Assembly (NCBI GenBank): GCA_032433765.1 | Contig: JAVIAB010000101.1 | Location: 67,188,640 to 67,252,639, forward strand | From: Megaustenia siamemsis | Taxonomy: Eukaryota > Mollusca > Gastropoda > Stylommatophora > Ariophantidae | DNA length: 64,000 nucleotides | Direction of reading: 5' to 3' | Shown here: positions 34,046 to 46,165 of the stretch, in pieces | Position numbering within the stretch: the stretch's first letter is position 1 | Layout of the letters: each line of letters starts with the position of its first letter | Notes under the pieces: model-generated | What the model was told of the DNA's origin: nothing | Databases searched by the model: none | Seen by the model: only the letters and a program-made list of their open reading frames with translations | Program-made: the position numbers and the translations under genes

Positions 34046-34510
34046 TTAACTTTTCATGAAATAATTCTGTTATATATTCCTGCCATCTATTGATTGTATC
34101 TTTCTTGTCTGTTAACATTTTCTCTATTTTGTTTGCAAAACATCAATTTTCTGTGGCGTTGTTTTTTTACAAGTTATTATCTTCATTTCTATGTGCACCC
34201 CTCTTAAAACGTGTTTATTTTCCATAGTTTTGATTTCTAGACACAGAGCCATTTTTTTGGTTGCCTTATTGCACATTTTGCGTATTTCACTATCTATTTT
34301 CAGGTATTTTAGTGGTGGTCTTAGCATGTCGTCTCTCTTCCGTTTTTACTAGGATGATGTCAGCTATCAATTTGTTTTTTTTCTTTTCCTTTTTGCGTAA
34401 GATGTTGTTACCGAACATCTTATATCCTATCTTTTATCATTGTGTAGTCTATTTGATTCCCGTTGTTATCTCCATGTCTTTTTCATGTGTATAGTTTTAT
34501 TATAATATGT
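34046..34510 (-). mobile_element. LINE remnant: endonuclease end and linker to RT
   Basis: Minus strand has a decayed NQIDY-like end, then LRPPLKYLKIDSEIRKMCNK and a frame-shifted LTDKKDTINRWQEYITELFH, typical of the linker just before the RT domain. It directly precedes (in minus direction) a second endonuclease piece, so this is two LINE fragments head to tail and not one colinear element. Confidence 0.5.
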
Positions 34511-34670
34511 GTTGTTAATTTGTAATGTTATAAATGCTATATTAGGGGAAGAATAACTAAAGAAAAGAAGAACACACAAATAAATATTAAAGTAATGTAT
34601 ATTTGTTTGCATGAAAATAAAAGAGCGGAAGCAAATTGATGTTCGAAAAATTGAGAAAATATTAACTCAC

Positions 34671-34691
34671 AATTCGCTCTAGTTCTGCCCT
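34671..34691 (-). CDS. candidate micro-exon, 21 nt
   Basis: The acceptor TTTTCTTGTTTTAATGCAG is textbook quality. The donor is ATT|GTGAGTTAATATTTTC. Exactly 21 nt, reading RAELERI in phase 0; phase 2 has a stop. The first 16 intron bases are identical to those after the exon at 33457. The coding residues resemble those of the 36-nt exon at 15663 (KELERM). This suggests exon duplication. Confidence 0.62.
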
Positions 34692-34789
34692 CTGCATTAA
34701 AACAAGAAAATGGGGGTCAAGGATTTGTCACTTTCGGCAAAGAGATATCAAGTATGCTTTTTACTTCATTGAAATGTAAACAAATGAAA

Positions 34790-34857
34790 TGGAAATCACA
34801 AAACAAATGAAATGGAAATCACAAAACAAATGAAATGGAAATCACAAAACAAATTAA
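34790..34857. repeat. 23-bp tandem repeat, 3 copies
   Basis: ACAAATGAAATGGAAATCACAAA repeated three times. Confidence 0.9.
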
Positions 34858-36059
34858 TTCAAAGAAGAATGTTTCCTTATGCATTTTGTTTTCGTTCGTC
34901 AGCTTTTACCTCTGGCAAAGCCCATGTAGAAAATTAACTGAATTGTGCTTGTTAATCCGTTTTTCCCTGACAGCCGTTTGCACAGAGGTCCCTCGTCGCA
35001 CAGGCAGGTAACTCCGTCTTCGGAGGTACTAATTTGATTTCCCTTCTATGAGTAATTGACGTTTCAAGCCGGGCCTCGCTGCTGAGATCAGAGGTGGTTG
35101 CCACAAAGAGAAATCACAAATACAAATCCCACCAAGTGCAGCCGAGATGTTTAACTCACAACACCTGTGTCTCGAGGCCTGCGTCTTGCCTTGAGACCAA
35201 CCAGTTCCCCTGCTTGTTATTTGATATGTAATTATTACGAAGAAAGCAGCTTAAAGCGTATCTTACAATTATATTTATAAATGTCAATGTGGTATGACAT
35301 TCATATCCAGCAACAAAATGAACATTTGAAATCATTCTTTTACAAAAAGAATACAATTGGTATAGACATGTCATCATTCATCATCATCATTGCCAAACAT
35401 AGTTGTTCATTGTAACATCATGAAGTCATCACAATGTTCTTCCCTCGTCTGTGATTACGATTTTCTTTCTAAATCGTGATGAAAAGTTCATTTGTTCAGT
35501 CTCTGGTGTTGTTATTACTATTTAATCTTAACATACTAGTGATAGCGACAATGTCATTGTTCGTATTGAATTTATGGTTTGCAATATTGTATCACTCATT
35601 ATAAAAGAGATAAATTGTGGTACTAGATTGAAAACAACAGCAGCATGTCATAAATAAACAATAGTAGGAATCACTATAATACAATGTCAAAACAACTGAC
35701 AATCACGTGTAGACAATCATACAAAGAAGATCATGAGAAATACTGTATAACACGATAAATAGGCAAAAGCGTTTCAAATGGTTGCCAGCATTAAAAGTAT
35801 GAGATTAAAATTGAAATGTGAAAATAAATGAAAGCATTGTTTGTTCGATTGTGTACACTCTGTGCTAGAACATATGGTCAGCAACAACCACCCAGGTAGT
35901 TTTATTCATCTTTTTTTTTATGTGTTCGTTGGGGCATCAATTAATGATTTCATTAGATTCCCTATTTCTCTCTATTGTTTGTTGTTATTTAGGGACTCTA
36001 TAAAGAAAGATTATTACAGACGGGCTTTGATGTATTCAACGTTCAGCAAAGGCACGCGA
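34858..36059. other. unassigned sequence
   Basis: Intron-like AT-rich DNA. 34960-35150 is GC-richer and may be an old repeat. Only the weak exon candidate at 35160 is supported. Confidence 0.4.
35160..35189 (-). CDS. possible micro-exon, 30 nt (weak)
   Basis: The donor GTT|GTGAGTTAAACATC matches the family of intron starts. The only multiple-of-three acceptor, GGTTGGTCTCAAG, has a poor pyrimidine tract. The 30 nt is open in phase 0 (ARRRPRDTGV). Base composition is GC-richer than the other exons. It may be a decayed or chance site. Confidence 0.25.
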
Positions 36060-36092
36060 CTTGATGATGATGATGATGATGATGATGAGTAT
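36060..36092. repeat. (GAT)n, perhaps a LINE-A tail
   Basis: GATGATGATG run preceded by AACGTTCAGCAAAGGCACGC, which looks like the last 25 bp of LINE-A (AACCTTCGATGGGGAGACGG). Possibly an extremely truncated insertion. Confidence 0.6.
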
Positions 36093-36721
36093 CAAATTTA
36101 ATTTCAATATTTTTTTTTGTATTTGTACACTGCGAAAAATGTTATATATTAATATTTTTTTAATATTGCTATTGAGAAGCATTGCACTCATGGCCGTTAT
36201 CTCGTATAGAAGTAGGTTTTCTCTGTCTGTGAGAGAAACACATACTCGCGTAAGGGTTTTGTCATACATACAATAATGCAATACATTCAATAGTGTTGTT
36301 AAGTGCACAAGATTAAGGCATGGCTATATGCCTTCAAGCACAAACATACAGAAACTCATATTAAATAACTCATTACTGAAAAAAACACAAAAAGATCAAC
36401 AGTCTGATATGTTTGCTTGCTTGCGTTTGCCCGATGATTAAAGAATTACACCTTTTCATCATCCGTCCTTAAAAGGACGTTAAATGGCGTATCTACGTTG
36501 TATTGTGATTTATACTAAAACTGTGATACATGTGCCTTTCGGTCCAACACATCCGACAGCAGCATGGTTTTTTTTTAAAACCGGGTTGTCTTCCCTCTTC
36601 GATCCCTACTCGCTTGGCAAGTCTGGACAGGTTAGTCTGTTACTGGAGGCACCACGAAGAGGTGGTGTAGGGTCTGGATGGTTTACTGATCCTAGCGCAA
36701 GCCATCAGTTGTGGGTCGTTG
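36093..36721. other. unassigned; possible old repeat
   Basis: TCCTTAAAAGGACGTTAAAT at 36468 forms a small dyad and looks repeat-derived. The following ORF (36484-36744) has no recognisable domain. Confidence 0.35.
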
Positions 36722-36922
36722 ACAAATCTCAGCTCTGCCGCTAATTGGCGCCTTGCCTACAAGCTCTGCTGCTGTTAGGCGCCTGTCCTCCAAGCTCTGC
36801 TGCTTTTAGACGTCTGTCCTCCAAGCTCTGCCGCTGTTAGGCGCCTGTCCTCCAAGCTCTGCCGCTGTTAGGCGCCTTGCCTCCAACCTCTGCCGCTGTT
36901 AGGCGCTTTGCCTCAAAGCTTA
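36722..36922. repeat. 31-bp minisatellite, about 6.5 copies
   Basis: CAAGCTCTGCCGCTGTTAGG plus CGCCTGTCCTC; GC-rich compared with the surroundings. Confidence 0.93.
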
Positions 36923-37272
36923 TATTATTTGTTACAAATACATTCGTATTTCCAGAAAAAAATATTTTATTTTTAATTGCATTTAAATATTTCATAAGGC
37001 AGCTGTTAAATAATATTAGAAAGACATGTTCGAAACATAAATAAATTCATAAATTAAGTGATGTTGGTAAGCGGTAATGAGACACAGAAAGCAAGATGGG
37101 ATTTAAAAGAGAGTATTTAACAAAAAGTTAAATGTTTTTTAATAGAAATAACAAAGAACAAACAAAAGTACAAAAGAACAACATAACTTGTGTGAATCCC
37201 AGAAAAGAAAAGGTTGTGGTGAAAGTATTGATCTTTTTGTGTTTTCAGAGAAGATAGAAAATGTTCGCTTAC

Positions 37273-37290
37273 AGTTAGCTTTGGTAATTT
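37273..37290 (-). CDS. candidate micro-exon, 18 nt
   Basis: The acceptor TTTTATTTATTTTCAAATAG and the donor ACT|GTAAGCGAAC enclose 18 nt reading KLPKLT in phase 0. Phase 2 contains TAA. A smaller 6-nt reading using a nearer AG is possible but has a poor acceptor. Confidence 0.45.
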
Positions 37291-37499
37291 CTATTTGAAA
37301 ATAAATAAAAGATACATATTCTTACCTGGTTGACCAATTAAAAAAAACACGTCGACATATATTTTTCTTTGATATAATAAATCATTGTTAATACGTTCTA
37401 CACCAGATACAAATAATATAAATGTAGATCGCAAAATACATTTATTTGTTTTTTTAAGAATTGTCACTTGATAAAATGGTCATAAAATGGTGTAAGAAT

Positions 37500-37625
37500 A
37501 TTAATCAACCATTGCAGAATTGGAGTCGTCAGTAGCTGGACACTGCGGAACTTGCTGAGGAGGGGATCTGAGCACTTGTGGGCATGTTCGGAGTGCAATG
37601 ATGATGACCCGCAAATAACTTAATA
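37500..37625 (+). mobile_element. LINE-E 3' end remnant
   Basis: Matches the reverse complement of 12950-13080: GGAGTCGTCAGTAGCTGGAC through TTCGGAGTGCAATGATGATG. Confidence 0.68.
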
Positions 37626-37849
37626 AAATGGTCATAAATATTATGTATAATTGCTATTTGCTTCATGCAAGAGAAAGTAATTATAAACGATTATCCCGCA
37701 TTGTTTACTAATGAAAGATCTTTTTGAACTGAAATCACATTCTTGTCAGAAAACAAAATTCGATTTACAATTTAAAAACATGTAATTATATATTTAAAGT
37801 CAAAATATTTTCATTAAAAATAAATAAGCCCGTCTACTTGATTTCTATC

Positions 37850-38410
37850 ATTTCATCATCATGTACCAAGCCTGCTGGCTTAGGTGATCATGTCTCTCCA
37901 CAACTTTGGATATCGACAGTAATTTTTCATTTCTGTTGTTCACCTTATGCCAAGCCATTCTCTTAAGCTGTCTGGTATCTGTTCTCTTTGAGTCCCTTTA
38001 TCTCTTCGTCCCTCAATTGTCCCAGTTGTTACAACATATTCCATCTGTTCACCTCTTATTGCATGACCGTAAAATGATGGGTGTTTCTTCCTAATATTGG
38101 ATATTAGCTCTTTTTTTGCTTTGGCCTCTTTCATAACGGTTCATTACTCTTCTTAGCTATCCTTGGTATTATCAACATTCTTCTGTAAAACTACATTTCT
38201 ACTGTCTCATGTGATTTTCTTGTCTGTTGTTCTATTGTCTATGATTTCAGATTGGCTCTACATAATATTTAAAAAATTTTTTTGGGTTTCTATTGTCAAA
38301 AATAGATTGTACAATGTCTTCCTCATTTTTTTGGAAAGCTACTTTTGTTTGGGCTTTTCTGCATCACACCTCAGTTTTACATCTACCATATGAGATTATT
38401 ATATCTCCTA
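37850..38410 (-). mobile_element. LINE-C 3' remnant
   Basis: Minus-strand tail (GAT)n, then C-terminal text including HPSFYGHAIRGEQMEYVVTT and back to the CRMA-like region (GCATCACACCTCAGTTTTAC on plus). Many stops. Confidence 0.8.
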
Positions 38411-38734
38411 TTCTAGCCTTTACACGTGAATATTAGTTAGGAATTGCCCATATTTGATTTGTATAGACATCTCACTTTAATGTAGTGTCCATTGTTGCTT
38501 AAACAAGATACTAGAATTTTTCTGTAATGATTCTGTGTTCATGAAATATTTATTCCGAATTTGAATTGAGTCATATATAGCTTCAAATGTATAACTAAAC
38601 ATTCAATAATTGTATGATTCGCTCTCCTTATCTATTACAATCTCACGAAGGGAAACATGTTAAAATGTTAGAATTATCAATTGTGATAATACAAAAGTTA
38701 TCAGCCATGACACGAAATAACATAAAGGTAGGTT

Positions 38735-38990
38735 GCATACAAGCACATGGAGGAGTATAAATACCTAGATAGTCTAGTAACCAACGTTAAGCCACTAGCA
38801 GCAGAAAAGTCTCATGATGCAACACATTTTGTCAAATATCGGAGAGATGTAACATTTACAGTCCAACAGGAAATAACACTAGAGGCAAGATATAAGTTTG
38901 ATAGCACAAACTTCATTTCACCGCCGTGATACTAATTCCATACCTGGACGTTAAACTCAAGAAAAATGAGAAATATAAGCACGACTGAAA
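38735..38990 (+). mobile_element. LINE-D fragment, degenerate
   Basis: Reads MEEYKYLDSLVTNVKPLAAE and QQEITLEARYKFDSTNFI, aligning with residues 82-140 of the LINE-D ORF at 13807. Followed at once by R1. Confidence 0.7.
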
Positions 38991-39000
38991 TAGTTGTGGC

Positions 39001-39540
39001 AATGGTTATGGAAGGCCCCGGTATCACTGCAAACGAATGCAATTCCATAATTGCTCAATCGCACGTGCCAGTGTAATCATCCGATGTAGTTTCTTTATCT
39101 CCCGAACAAAGAAAGGTAGCTGTATTCCCCATCATACAGTCTCAGCACACGCTAAAATACATATGACGAAACCGCACAGAAAGTGAACACAGCCACGTCC
39201 ATCTGTTCCTCGACATACTGCATTCATCGTAAACAATCGGAATATCGAAACACTATCAAAACGAATGAAACGCACAGCTCACGGTGCGCACAGAGCACTA
39301 AACTCAGTAGCACCTGCAGCAAGCCGGACTTGGAATATGAGGAAACTGCGACAAGGATCACTTTTTCCGACACAGCATATAATGGTTCCTGCCGCATATC
39401 AGCCATACTGACCAGAAGATTACGACATCCGGAATATATTGCTCGTTCTATTTTTTTTTTTTTGTATAGTGCTTGATGATGTTAGGACATCGTTTTTGTC
39501 TCCAAATGCGAAAATACCAAGCACAGAAAGATCAAAACAG
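39001..39540 (-). mobile_element. R1 retroposon
   Basis: Starts at the tail (GGCAATGGTTATGGAAGGCC on plus) and follows the long copy to the GATGTTAGGACATCG region, with small deletions. It directly follows a LINE-D fragment. Boundary at the far end is approximate. Confidence 0.72.
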
Positions 39541-39646
39541 AGGCACAACAAGCCTCCAGTAAACACTACGAGAACACTATATTAAAGAGCTCACCAGGGA
39601 AGAGATAGGTTTGTGGAATAATAAAAACACTGGTACATATCAACAT

Positions 39647-39926
39647 AAGGAGCCAAGATAGCTCAGTGTTTATTGAACTGGACTACAAAGAACAAGAGGT
39701 AGGGTTCTATCCCAACCGACAGATTCCTGGTTCACCCAGTCCTAAATGGGTACATATTTTTATTCTGGGAAAGTAAAGCGGCACGGGCGTAATACTGACC
39801 ACATTACCCCAAAAATCATATGGTGAAATTAAAATGAAGGTCTATAAAAATGTATGTTCACTAACACTATATTCCCTATATGTCAATTGGCGTGACGGGG
39901 TTCTTTACTTTTTAAATTTTTTTTTT
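39647..39926 (+). mobile_element. SINE S1, copy 4
   Basis: Plus-strand copy starting GGAGCCAAGATAGCTCAGTG. The B-box region has decayed (GGTTCTATCCC). It ends in a T-rich tail. The target-site duplication is 12 bp with one mismatch: 39635-39646 and 39927-39938. Confidence 0.88.
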
Positions 39927-40117
39927 ACATAACAACATGAGAGGCCAACAAATGCTAGAGAAAATATTCATCAATGCTGAGAAGCTTATGCGGCATAAAA
40001 GAAGAATAACAGGAAGAATATCGACTAAAAAACAAATAAGTAATACTTATATTTAAAAAAAATGTGGAGTTACAAAATAACACGAAGCAAAGTTCTAAAA
40101 GTTAACTCAGTGATGTT

Positions 40118-40420
40118 TGCACTTTAGATATAAGGACTACTACGGGGCGGAGAATAACACATTTGTTTGAGAAGTGATAGAACGTGACAACACGAAGGAC
40201 ACAAGTAAACAAATTATCTTCATCGACACGAAGGACACAAACAAACAAATTATCTTCATCGAAAAAGTTTGCACTTTAGATAGAAGAACTACAATGGGGC
40301 GGAGGATAACACATATGTCCAAGAAATGGTAGAACGTGATAACACACAAGCCAGAAACAAGCACATTATCTTCATCGACACGAAGGATACAAACAAACAA
40401 ATTATCTTCGTCCAAAAAGA
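40118..40420. repeat. 150-bp tandem duplication with inner repeats
   Basis: TTTGCACTTTAGATATAAGG at about 40118 recurs at about 40268 with the following GGGGCGGAG...TAACACAT and AAACAAATTATCTTCATCGA words. Each half also holds a 38-bp ACACGAAGGACACAAACAAA sub-repeat. Confidence 0.85.
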
Positions 40421-40722
40421 ACACGGACGTCCAATCAATGCAGGATGTAAACAAAAGTGAATAAAATCTTCGATTGTTACCGGAAAGTGAGAAAGAACGG
40501 ACATGGGAATGCTCAGACTGCAGTTTCAATTTTCTCAAGTTTAAGAAGGACGTATAAGACAAAAATATGGTTTTAATTTCAACAAATGTTATAATGATAT
40601 GTCAAGATTTTCTATTAGAGCAAGACAAAAAAGAGAAAGAAAACATGAACTCGATATTTAAATTAATGTAATTCAATGTACTAGAAGAAAACGAATTTAG
40701 AAGTCAGGATATGCTGACTTAC

Positions 40723-40743
40723 TAAATATTCTTCTAAGAGATC
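40723..40743 (-). CDS. candidate micro-exon, 21 nt
   Basis: This has one of the best splice contexts in the window: acceptor TTTTTTTCTTCTTTTAAAACAG region and donor TTA|GTAAGTCAGC. The 21 nt reads DLLEEYL in phase 0; phase 2 has a stop. The residues have the spacing of one amphipathic heptad. It lies in unique sequence between a 150-bp duplication and an array of GACGACATT units. Confidence 0.6.
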
Positions 40744-40904
40744 CTGTTTTAAAAGAAGAAAAAAACGGTATTATTTATGGATTTAAAATGTTGTCAAGTA
40801 GATAATGGAGAGTTTTGTAAATAGATTATTGTAACGAAAATTGCTAAATTTAATTAAATTTTCACCAGTTTCATAACTGTGCTGTTCTCCGCTGCATTAA
40901 TGAG

Positions 40905-41065
40905 GACATTCATGACGACATTCATTGTCAATATTGATTGTGGACATTCATGACGACATTCGTGACGACATTCATCACGGCATTCATTGTCGATATTTAT
41001 AATCGACATTCGTGACGACATTTATTGTCGACATTCATTGTCGATATTCATGACGACATCGATTT
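40905..41065. repeat. degenerate CATTCATGACGACATT array
   Basis: Interleaved GACGACATTCATTGTCGATA and CATTCGTGACGACATT units of about 15-18 bp. Confidence 0.8.
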
Positions 41066-41904
41066 GTGGCATTCTTCTCAATGTTACTTCACCCTCCATA
41101 ATTAAGACCTGCTCTCTGAGCTGTGAAGAAGGCTATTCATATTTGTATCTTGTTTAATCTTTTCACTTCTCTCTGCCTCTATCTCTCTTTCTCTCTCTTT
41201 TTTTCATTGTTTTCCATTTCCTGGCAACGTAATTTTTCAAACTTTTCTTTGCTAGAAAGATCATTGTAGATCTTTGTAGATCTTATAACATGTCTGTGTC
41301 GTACTTATGTTCGTTCTTTAACTGTTGACAGCAAGTCTTTAATTAGCCCTGTTGGTTGTTGTATTTTCTTGTACACTTCCTTATTTGTGATGTGATCTAC
41401 ATACGATGTGTACGACATCTTTTTATTTTGCAGTAATTGAAACTAAAATAAAGAAAATAAAATACTGTGACCATATATGATGCTGCAATGACTAAAGCAC
41501 AATTATATAGGAGACATAGTTCCGTGTACGTGAGGGACATATCACATCTATAAGAAGAGTTTTGCTTGATATCTCAGACCAGCTGGAATTGATTATTGCA
41601 CTCGCTGGGCATATCGCACAGGAAAGAGAAAGGTCTTGATTATCTGATCAGGAAACAGGGTCCGAAAATGACTAGCCAGTTTATGATTTATTATCGGGTA
41701 GCTCGATAATATGTATCTTCCCCCTTAACATATATATTATTACATGAAAATTTCATTGTATTTAAAAAAAGAATATACGATTATAATTTGTTATCTCTCA
41801 TTGGTCCATTAATTCTGGTTATTCTATAAAATGTTTGCCAGTGGGAAATAGGAAAAACAAGTTCTTCATTGTAATGAGCCTGTATTAATGTAGGGATGCT
41901 AGCT
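41066..41904. other. no recognisable gene
   Basis: AT-rich unique sequence with short duplications (GATCTTTGTAGATCTT near 41270). Confidence 0.45.
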
Positions 41905-42316
41905 ATGGACAATAGGACAAACATAAGTGAACACAAAATAGAAAATTGAAGATTTGAAATGTGGATTTATAGAGAAATAGGAAGACTTGGATGGGAGGAA
42001 AAGAAAACAAACGATGAAGTCTTACAAGAATTAAAAATGAACAGAGAACTAAAATGCACAAATCAAACAAGACAAATAAAATTTTTGGGGCACGATAAAA
42101 GATACAGCAGCCTACTAAACGTAATCTTGGAAGGGAAAATACAAGGTAAAAGAGGCAGAGGCAGACCAAGACTAACATGGTCAAGTAACATCAAAAGATG
42201 TATAAGTCAGTCTACGACAACCTGTACCATCAAAGCAAGAAACAGAGCGGAATAATGCTCCATGGCAGCCAACCTTCGATGGGGAGACGGCACACAATGA
42301 TGATGATGATTATGAT
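41905..42316 (+). mobile_element. LINE-A, 5'-truncated
   Basis: Plus ORF 41959-42255: MWIYREIGRLGWEEKKTNDE, FLGHDKRYSSLLNVILEGKI, GKRGRGRPRLTWSSNIKRC. A stop precedes the ARNRAE...CSMAANLRWGDGT end and the ATGATGATGATG tail. Confidence 0.85.
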
Positions 42317-42948
42317 GATACATTAGACCTTTCTAAATATTCAATGTTAGTGATATGATGATTCTGAACATGCTATAGTGCACCAGTGATAAGTATTTGT
42401 CTCGGCAAAATAGTGTTTCCAATTTTGAACACATTACTGTCGCTTCTCTCAAATCGTGCATATAATGATGGTCTCAAAGATAAACATCACTTTAACTAAT
42501 GTTGTTATACCATTTACGTAGATAGTCAAGGATTGCAACATGTTCCTTCAGTTTTTCTTTTAACCAAACTATGTTTATGCACAATAAAAATCAACTCCTT
42601 TTCGTCCGGGTTTATTGACTAAATGGTAACATGTGTGACACACAACTGCTCTGCGTTGTGGACATTCTGAACGGTGTTAATCTCGTTGGATTCTCAGTTC
42701 ACATACTTCATGTATAAGTTGATCAGTAAACACACACTGAACATACACGTTATAATTGTTACATCTGTTGGCTTTTTATTAATCACAAATGTATGCATTC
42801 ATCATTCGCTACACCATTAGTAATTACAGTGTTTATTGACCTGAGGTACATGTGATACAATTATGTTTTCTTAGTGCAGCAAATAATAATTTAATTTCTT
42901 TCATATGAGTCTAATATGCGTAGATTTCGTAGCTGACTTGGAGGATGC

Positions 42949-42949
<1 letters not shown>

Positions 42950-42985
<36 letters not shown>
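42950..42985. repeat. (CT)n microsatellite
   Basis: CTCTCTTTCTCTCTCTCTCT run at the left edge of the duplicated block around the 41-bp array. Confidence 0.92.
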
Positions 42986-42988
<3 letters not shown>

Positions 42989-43083
42989 TCTTCATTCTCT
43001 TATATGTTCTGTCTTTTCAAGACATATCTACTTTAAAGTTGTATCACCTTTGAGAACTTTTATATATTCAGTTTTGTTTCGCT

Positions 43084-44393
43084 GACATTAGAGACACAGC
43101 CAATAGTTGGTTGGGTCGATCGATGACATTAGAGACACAGCCAATAGTTGGTTGGGTCGATCGATGACATTAGAGACACAGCCAATAGTTGGTTGGGTCG
43201 ATCGATGACATTAGAGACACAGCCAATAGTTGGTTGGGTCGATCGATGACATTAGAGACACAGCCAATAGTTGGTTGGGTCGATCGATGACATTAGAGAC
43301 ACAGCCAATAGTTGGTTGGGTCGATCGATGACATTAGAGACACAGCCAATAGTTGGTTGGGTCGATCGATGACATTAGAGACACAGCCAATAGTTGGTTG
43401 GGTCGATCGATGACATTAGAGACCCAGCCAATAGTTGGTTGGGTCGATCGATGACATTAGAGACACAGCCAATAGTTGGTTGGGTCGATCGATGACATTA
43501 GAGACCCAGCCAATAGTTGGTTGCGTCGATCGATTACATTAGAGACCCAGCCAATAGTTGGTTGCGTCGATCGATGACATTAGAGACCCAGTCAATAGTT
43601 GGTTGCGTCGATCGATGACATTAGAGACCCAGCCAATAGTTGGTTGGGTCGATCGATGACATTAGAGACCCAGCCAATAGTTGGTTGCGTCGATCGATGA
43701 CATTAGAGACCCAGTCAATAGTTGGTTGCGTCGATCGATGACATTAGAGACCCAGCCAATAGTTGGTTGGGTCGATCGATGACATTAGAGACCCAGCCAA
43801 TAGTTGGTTGGGTCGATCGATGACATTAGAGACCCAGTCAATAGTTGGTTGCGTCGATCGATGACATTAGAGACCCAGTCAATAGTTGGTTGGGTCGATC
43901 GCTGACATTAGAGACCCAGTCAATAGTTGGTTGCGTCGATCGATGACATTAGAGATCCAGTCAATAGTTGGTTGCGTCGATCGATGACATTAGAGACCCA
44001 GTCAATAGTTGGTTGCGTCGATCGATGACATTAGAGATCCAGTCAATAGTTGGTTGGGTCGATCGATGACATTAGAGATCCAGTCAATAGTTGGTTGCGT
44101 CGATCGATGACATTAGAGACCCAGTCAATAGTTGGTTGCGTCGATCGATGACATTAGAGATCCAGTCAATAGTTGGTTGCGTCGATCGATGACATTAGAG
44201 ATCCAGTCAATAGTTGGTTGCGTCGATCGATGACATTAGAGACCCGGTCAATAGTTGGTTGCGTCGATCGATGACATTAGAGACCCAGTCAATAGTTGGT
44301 TGGGTCGATCGCTGACATTAGAGACCCAGTCAATAGTTGGTTGGGTCGATCGATGACATTAGAGACCCAGTCAATAGTTGGTTGCGTCGATCG
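43084..44393. repeat. 41-bp minisatellite, 32 copies
   Basis: Unit GACATTAGAGACACAGCCAA, TAGTTGGTTGGGTCGATCGA, T. The first eight copies are identical (ACACAGCC...GGGTCG). Then CCCAGCC, then CCCAGTC with GCGTCG, and ATCCAGTC forms dominate, so there is a polarity of sub-types. Every unit has the palindrome TCGATCGA. Confidence 0.97.
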
Positions 44394-44810
44394 TAGCCAT
44401 TATCTTCATGAGCACAATATATTTTAATTTAGTTCTGCAAGCAGAAAGTAATAAACAAGGGGATGTAATATATATCTCTCTATCTCGCTCCTTCTCTCTC
44501 TTTCTGTCTTGATCTATTCAGTTTTTACAGATAACTTTGAATGACGATATAGATACACCATTGTAGTTCTTGCCCTCATGTCAGCCTCAACTGTTTCCAA
44601 CTTATTTTCTAGTGATTCCCGGATGGTGTCTGCTAATCTTACTCCGGGTCTGCAAACGACTCTCTTCGTCCACCTCCTCTTATATTATTGAGAGTAAAAT
44701 AGTAGATTTAAAAATAACAACTTTGAAATGAATAATGAACATTCGGGTAAATCACATGATACTTTACATTGTGAAGAATACAATTATAGCTGTAAAATGT
44801 AGCATACTGC

Positions 44811-45226
<416 letters not shown>

Positions 45227-45852
45227 ATATCTATATATCTATCTATCTGACTGTCTGACGGTACGTATGTCTATCAATTTATCTATGTATCCATCTTTCC
45301 ACCTCTCCGCCTGTTCGTCAGTCCGTCTGTCTATCTATTGACCATTCGATTCGTGATCGGCTCTTAGGGCATTATACCCAGTTACCCTTTCTCTTTTTTC
45401 TATATTGTCTAACGATTGCTTTTACCTGTAGATGTTTCCTGACCATTTACTATTCTGCAGAGCGCTATTTTGAGGTAATCTATTCTCTGTATTTCACTGT
45501 CACGACGTGTAGAAGAAACAAGATATTGTCATTTTTGTTGGGACAAAACACATTGCGCCCACCTATTAAAAGGTGTCAAGTACGCATAACTATTTCCTAA
45601 CCCTAACCATGAACATATCTCTCACATACAACATATGTTGATTTCGCTGAATACTTATGATTCTATCTTTTAGGGGATGACATCAGTTATGCGTTGCATT
45701 TGTAATGTTACTCTATCATTTTTCTTTAAACGATAAATAGTAAAGCAAATTATCCATAGAGGCCTGATTTTGAAACAGACGAGACTCTGACTTAGAGAAG
45801 TTATAGTGGTAGGAAATGGTATCAAACATCAGATCTCTGAAAATGTACTCAC

Positions 45853-45878
45853 GTCAAGATAGAAGTCACTCATTGGCA
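45853..45878 (-). CDS. candidate micro-exon, 26 nt, phase-switching
   Basis: The donor is GAC|GTGAGTACATTTTC, sharing its intron start with the exon at 21750. The acceptor is the second AG of ...AAAACAGAG, behind a pyrimidine tract (CCTCTCTTTTATGTC) some 15 bases away, so it is the weakest site of the set. In phase 1 the 26 nt reads PMSDFYLD after a split codon and leaves in phase 0. This is the change needed to join the upstream phase-1 exons to the downstream phase-0 series. Using the first AG (28 nt) would bring a TGA into phase 1. Confidence 0.3.
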
Positions 45879-46077
45879 CTCTGTTTTGTTGTTGACATAA
45901 AAGAGAGGAAACTTATTTTAAAGAAGATAAAATATCACCATACTTTTGGAGTCATTCATTCGTCTTGCGTCATAACCAGATTCATTCATGTGGTTCTGTC
46001 TTTTCAAAGATATATCTACTTTACAGTTGTATAAACTTTGTGAGCTACACATTTTATATATTCAGTTTTGTTCCGCT

Positions 46078-46165
46078 GACATTAGAGACCCAGTCAATAG
46101 TTGGTTGGGTCGATCGATGACATTAGAGACCCAGTTAATAGTTGGTTGGGTCGATCGATGACATT
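46078..46165. repeat. 2-copy 41-bp repeat, duplicate of the 43-kb array
   Basis: Two units with CCCAGTC and CCCAGTT, ending GATGACATTATCTTCATGAG. Flanks on both sides (about 45975-46077 and 46166-46230) match the flanks of the 32-copy array. Confidence 0.92.

Noticed and set aside
35154..35377. 73-residue minus ORF ending QDAGLETQVL
   Set aside because: No features beyond an open frame; the donor at its end was evaluated separately as a weak 30-nt exon in another frame.
45594..45612. Telomere-like CCTAACCCTAACC
   Set aside because: Only two units; too short for a telomeric or interstitial telomere tract.
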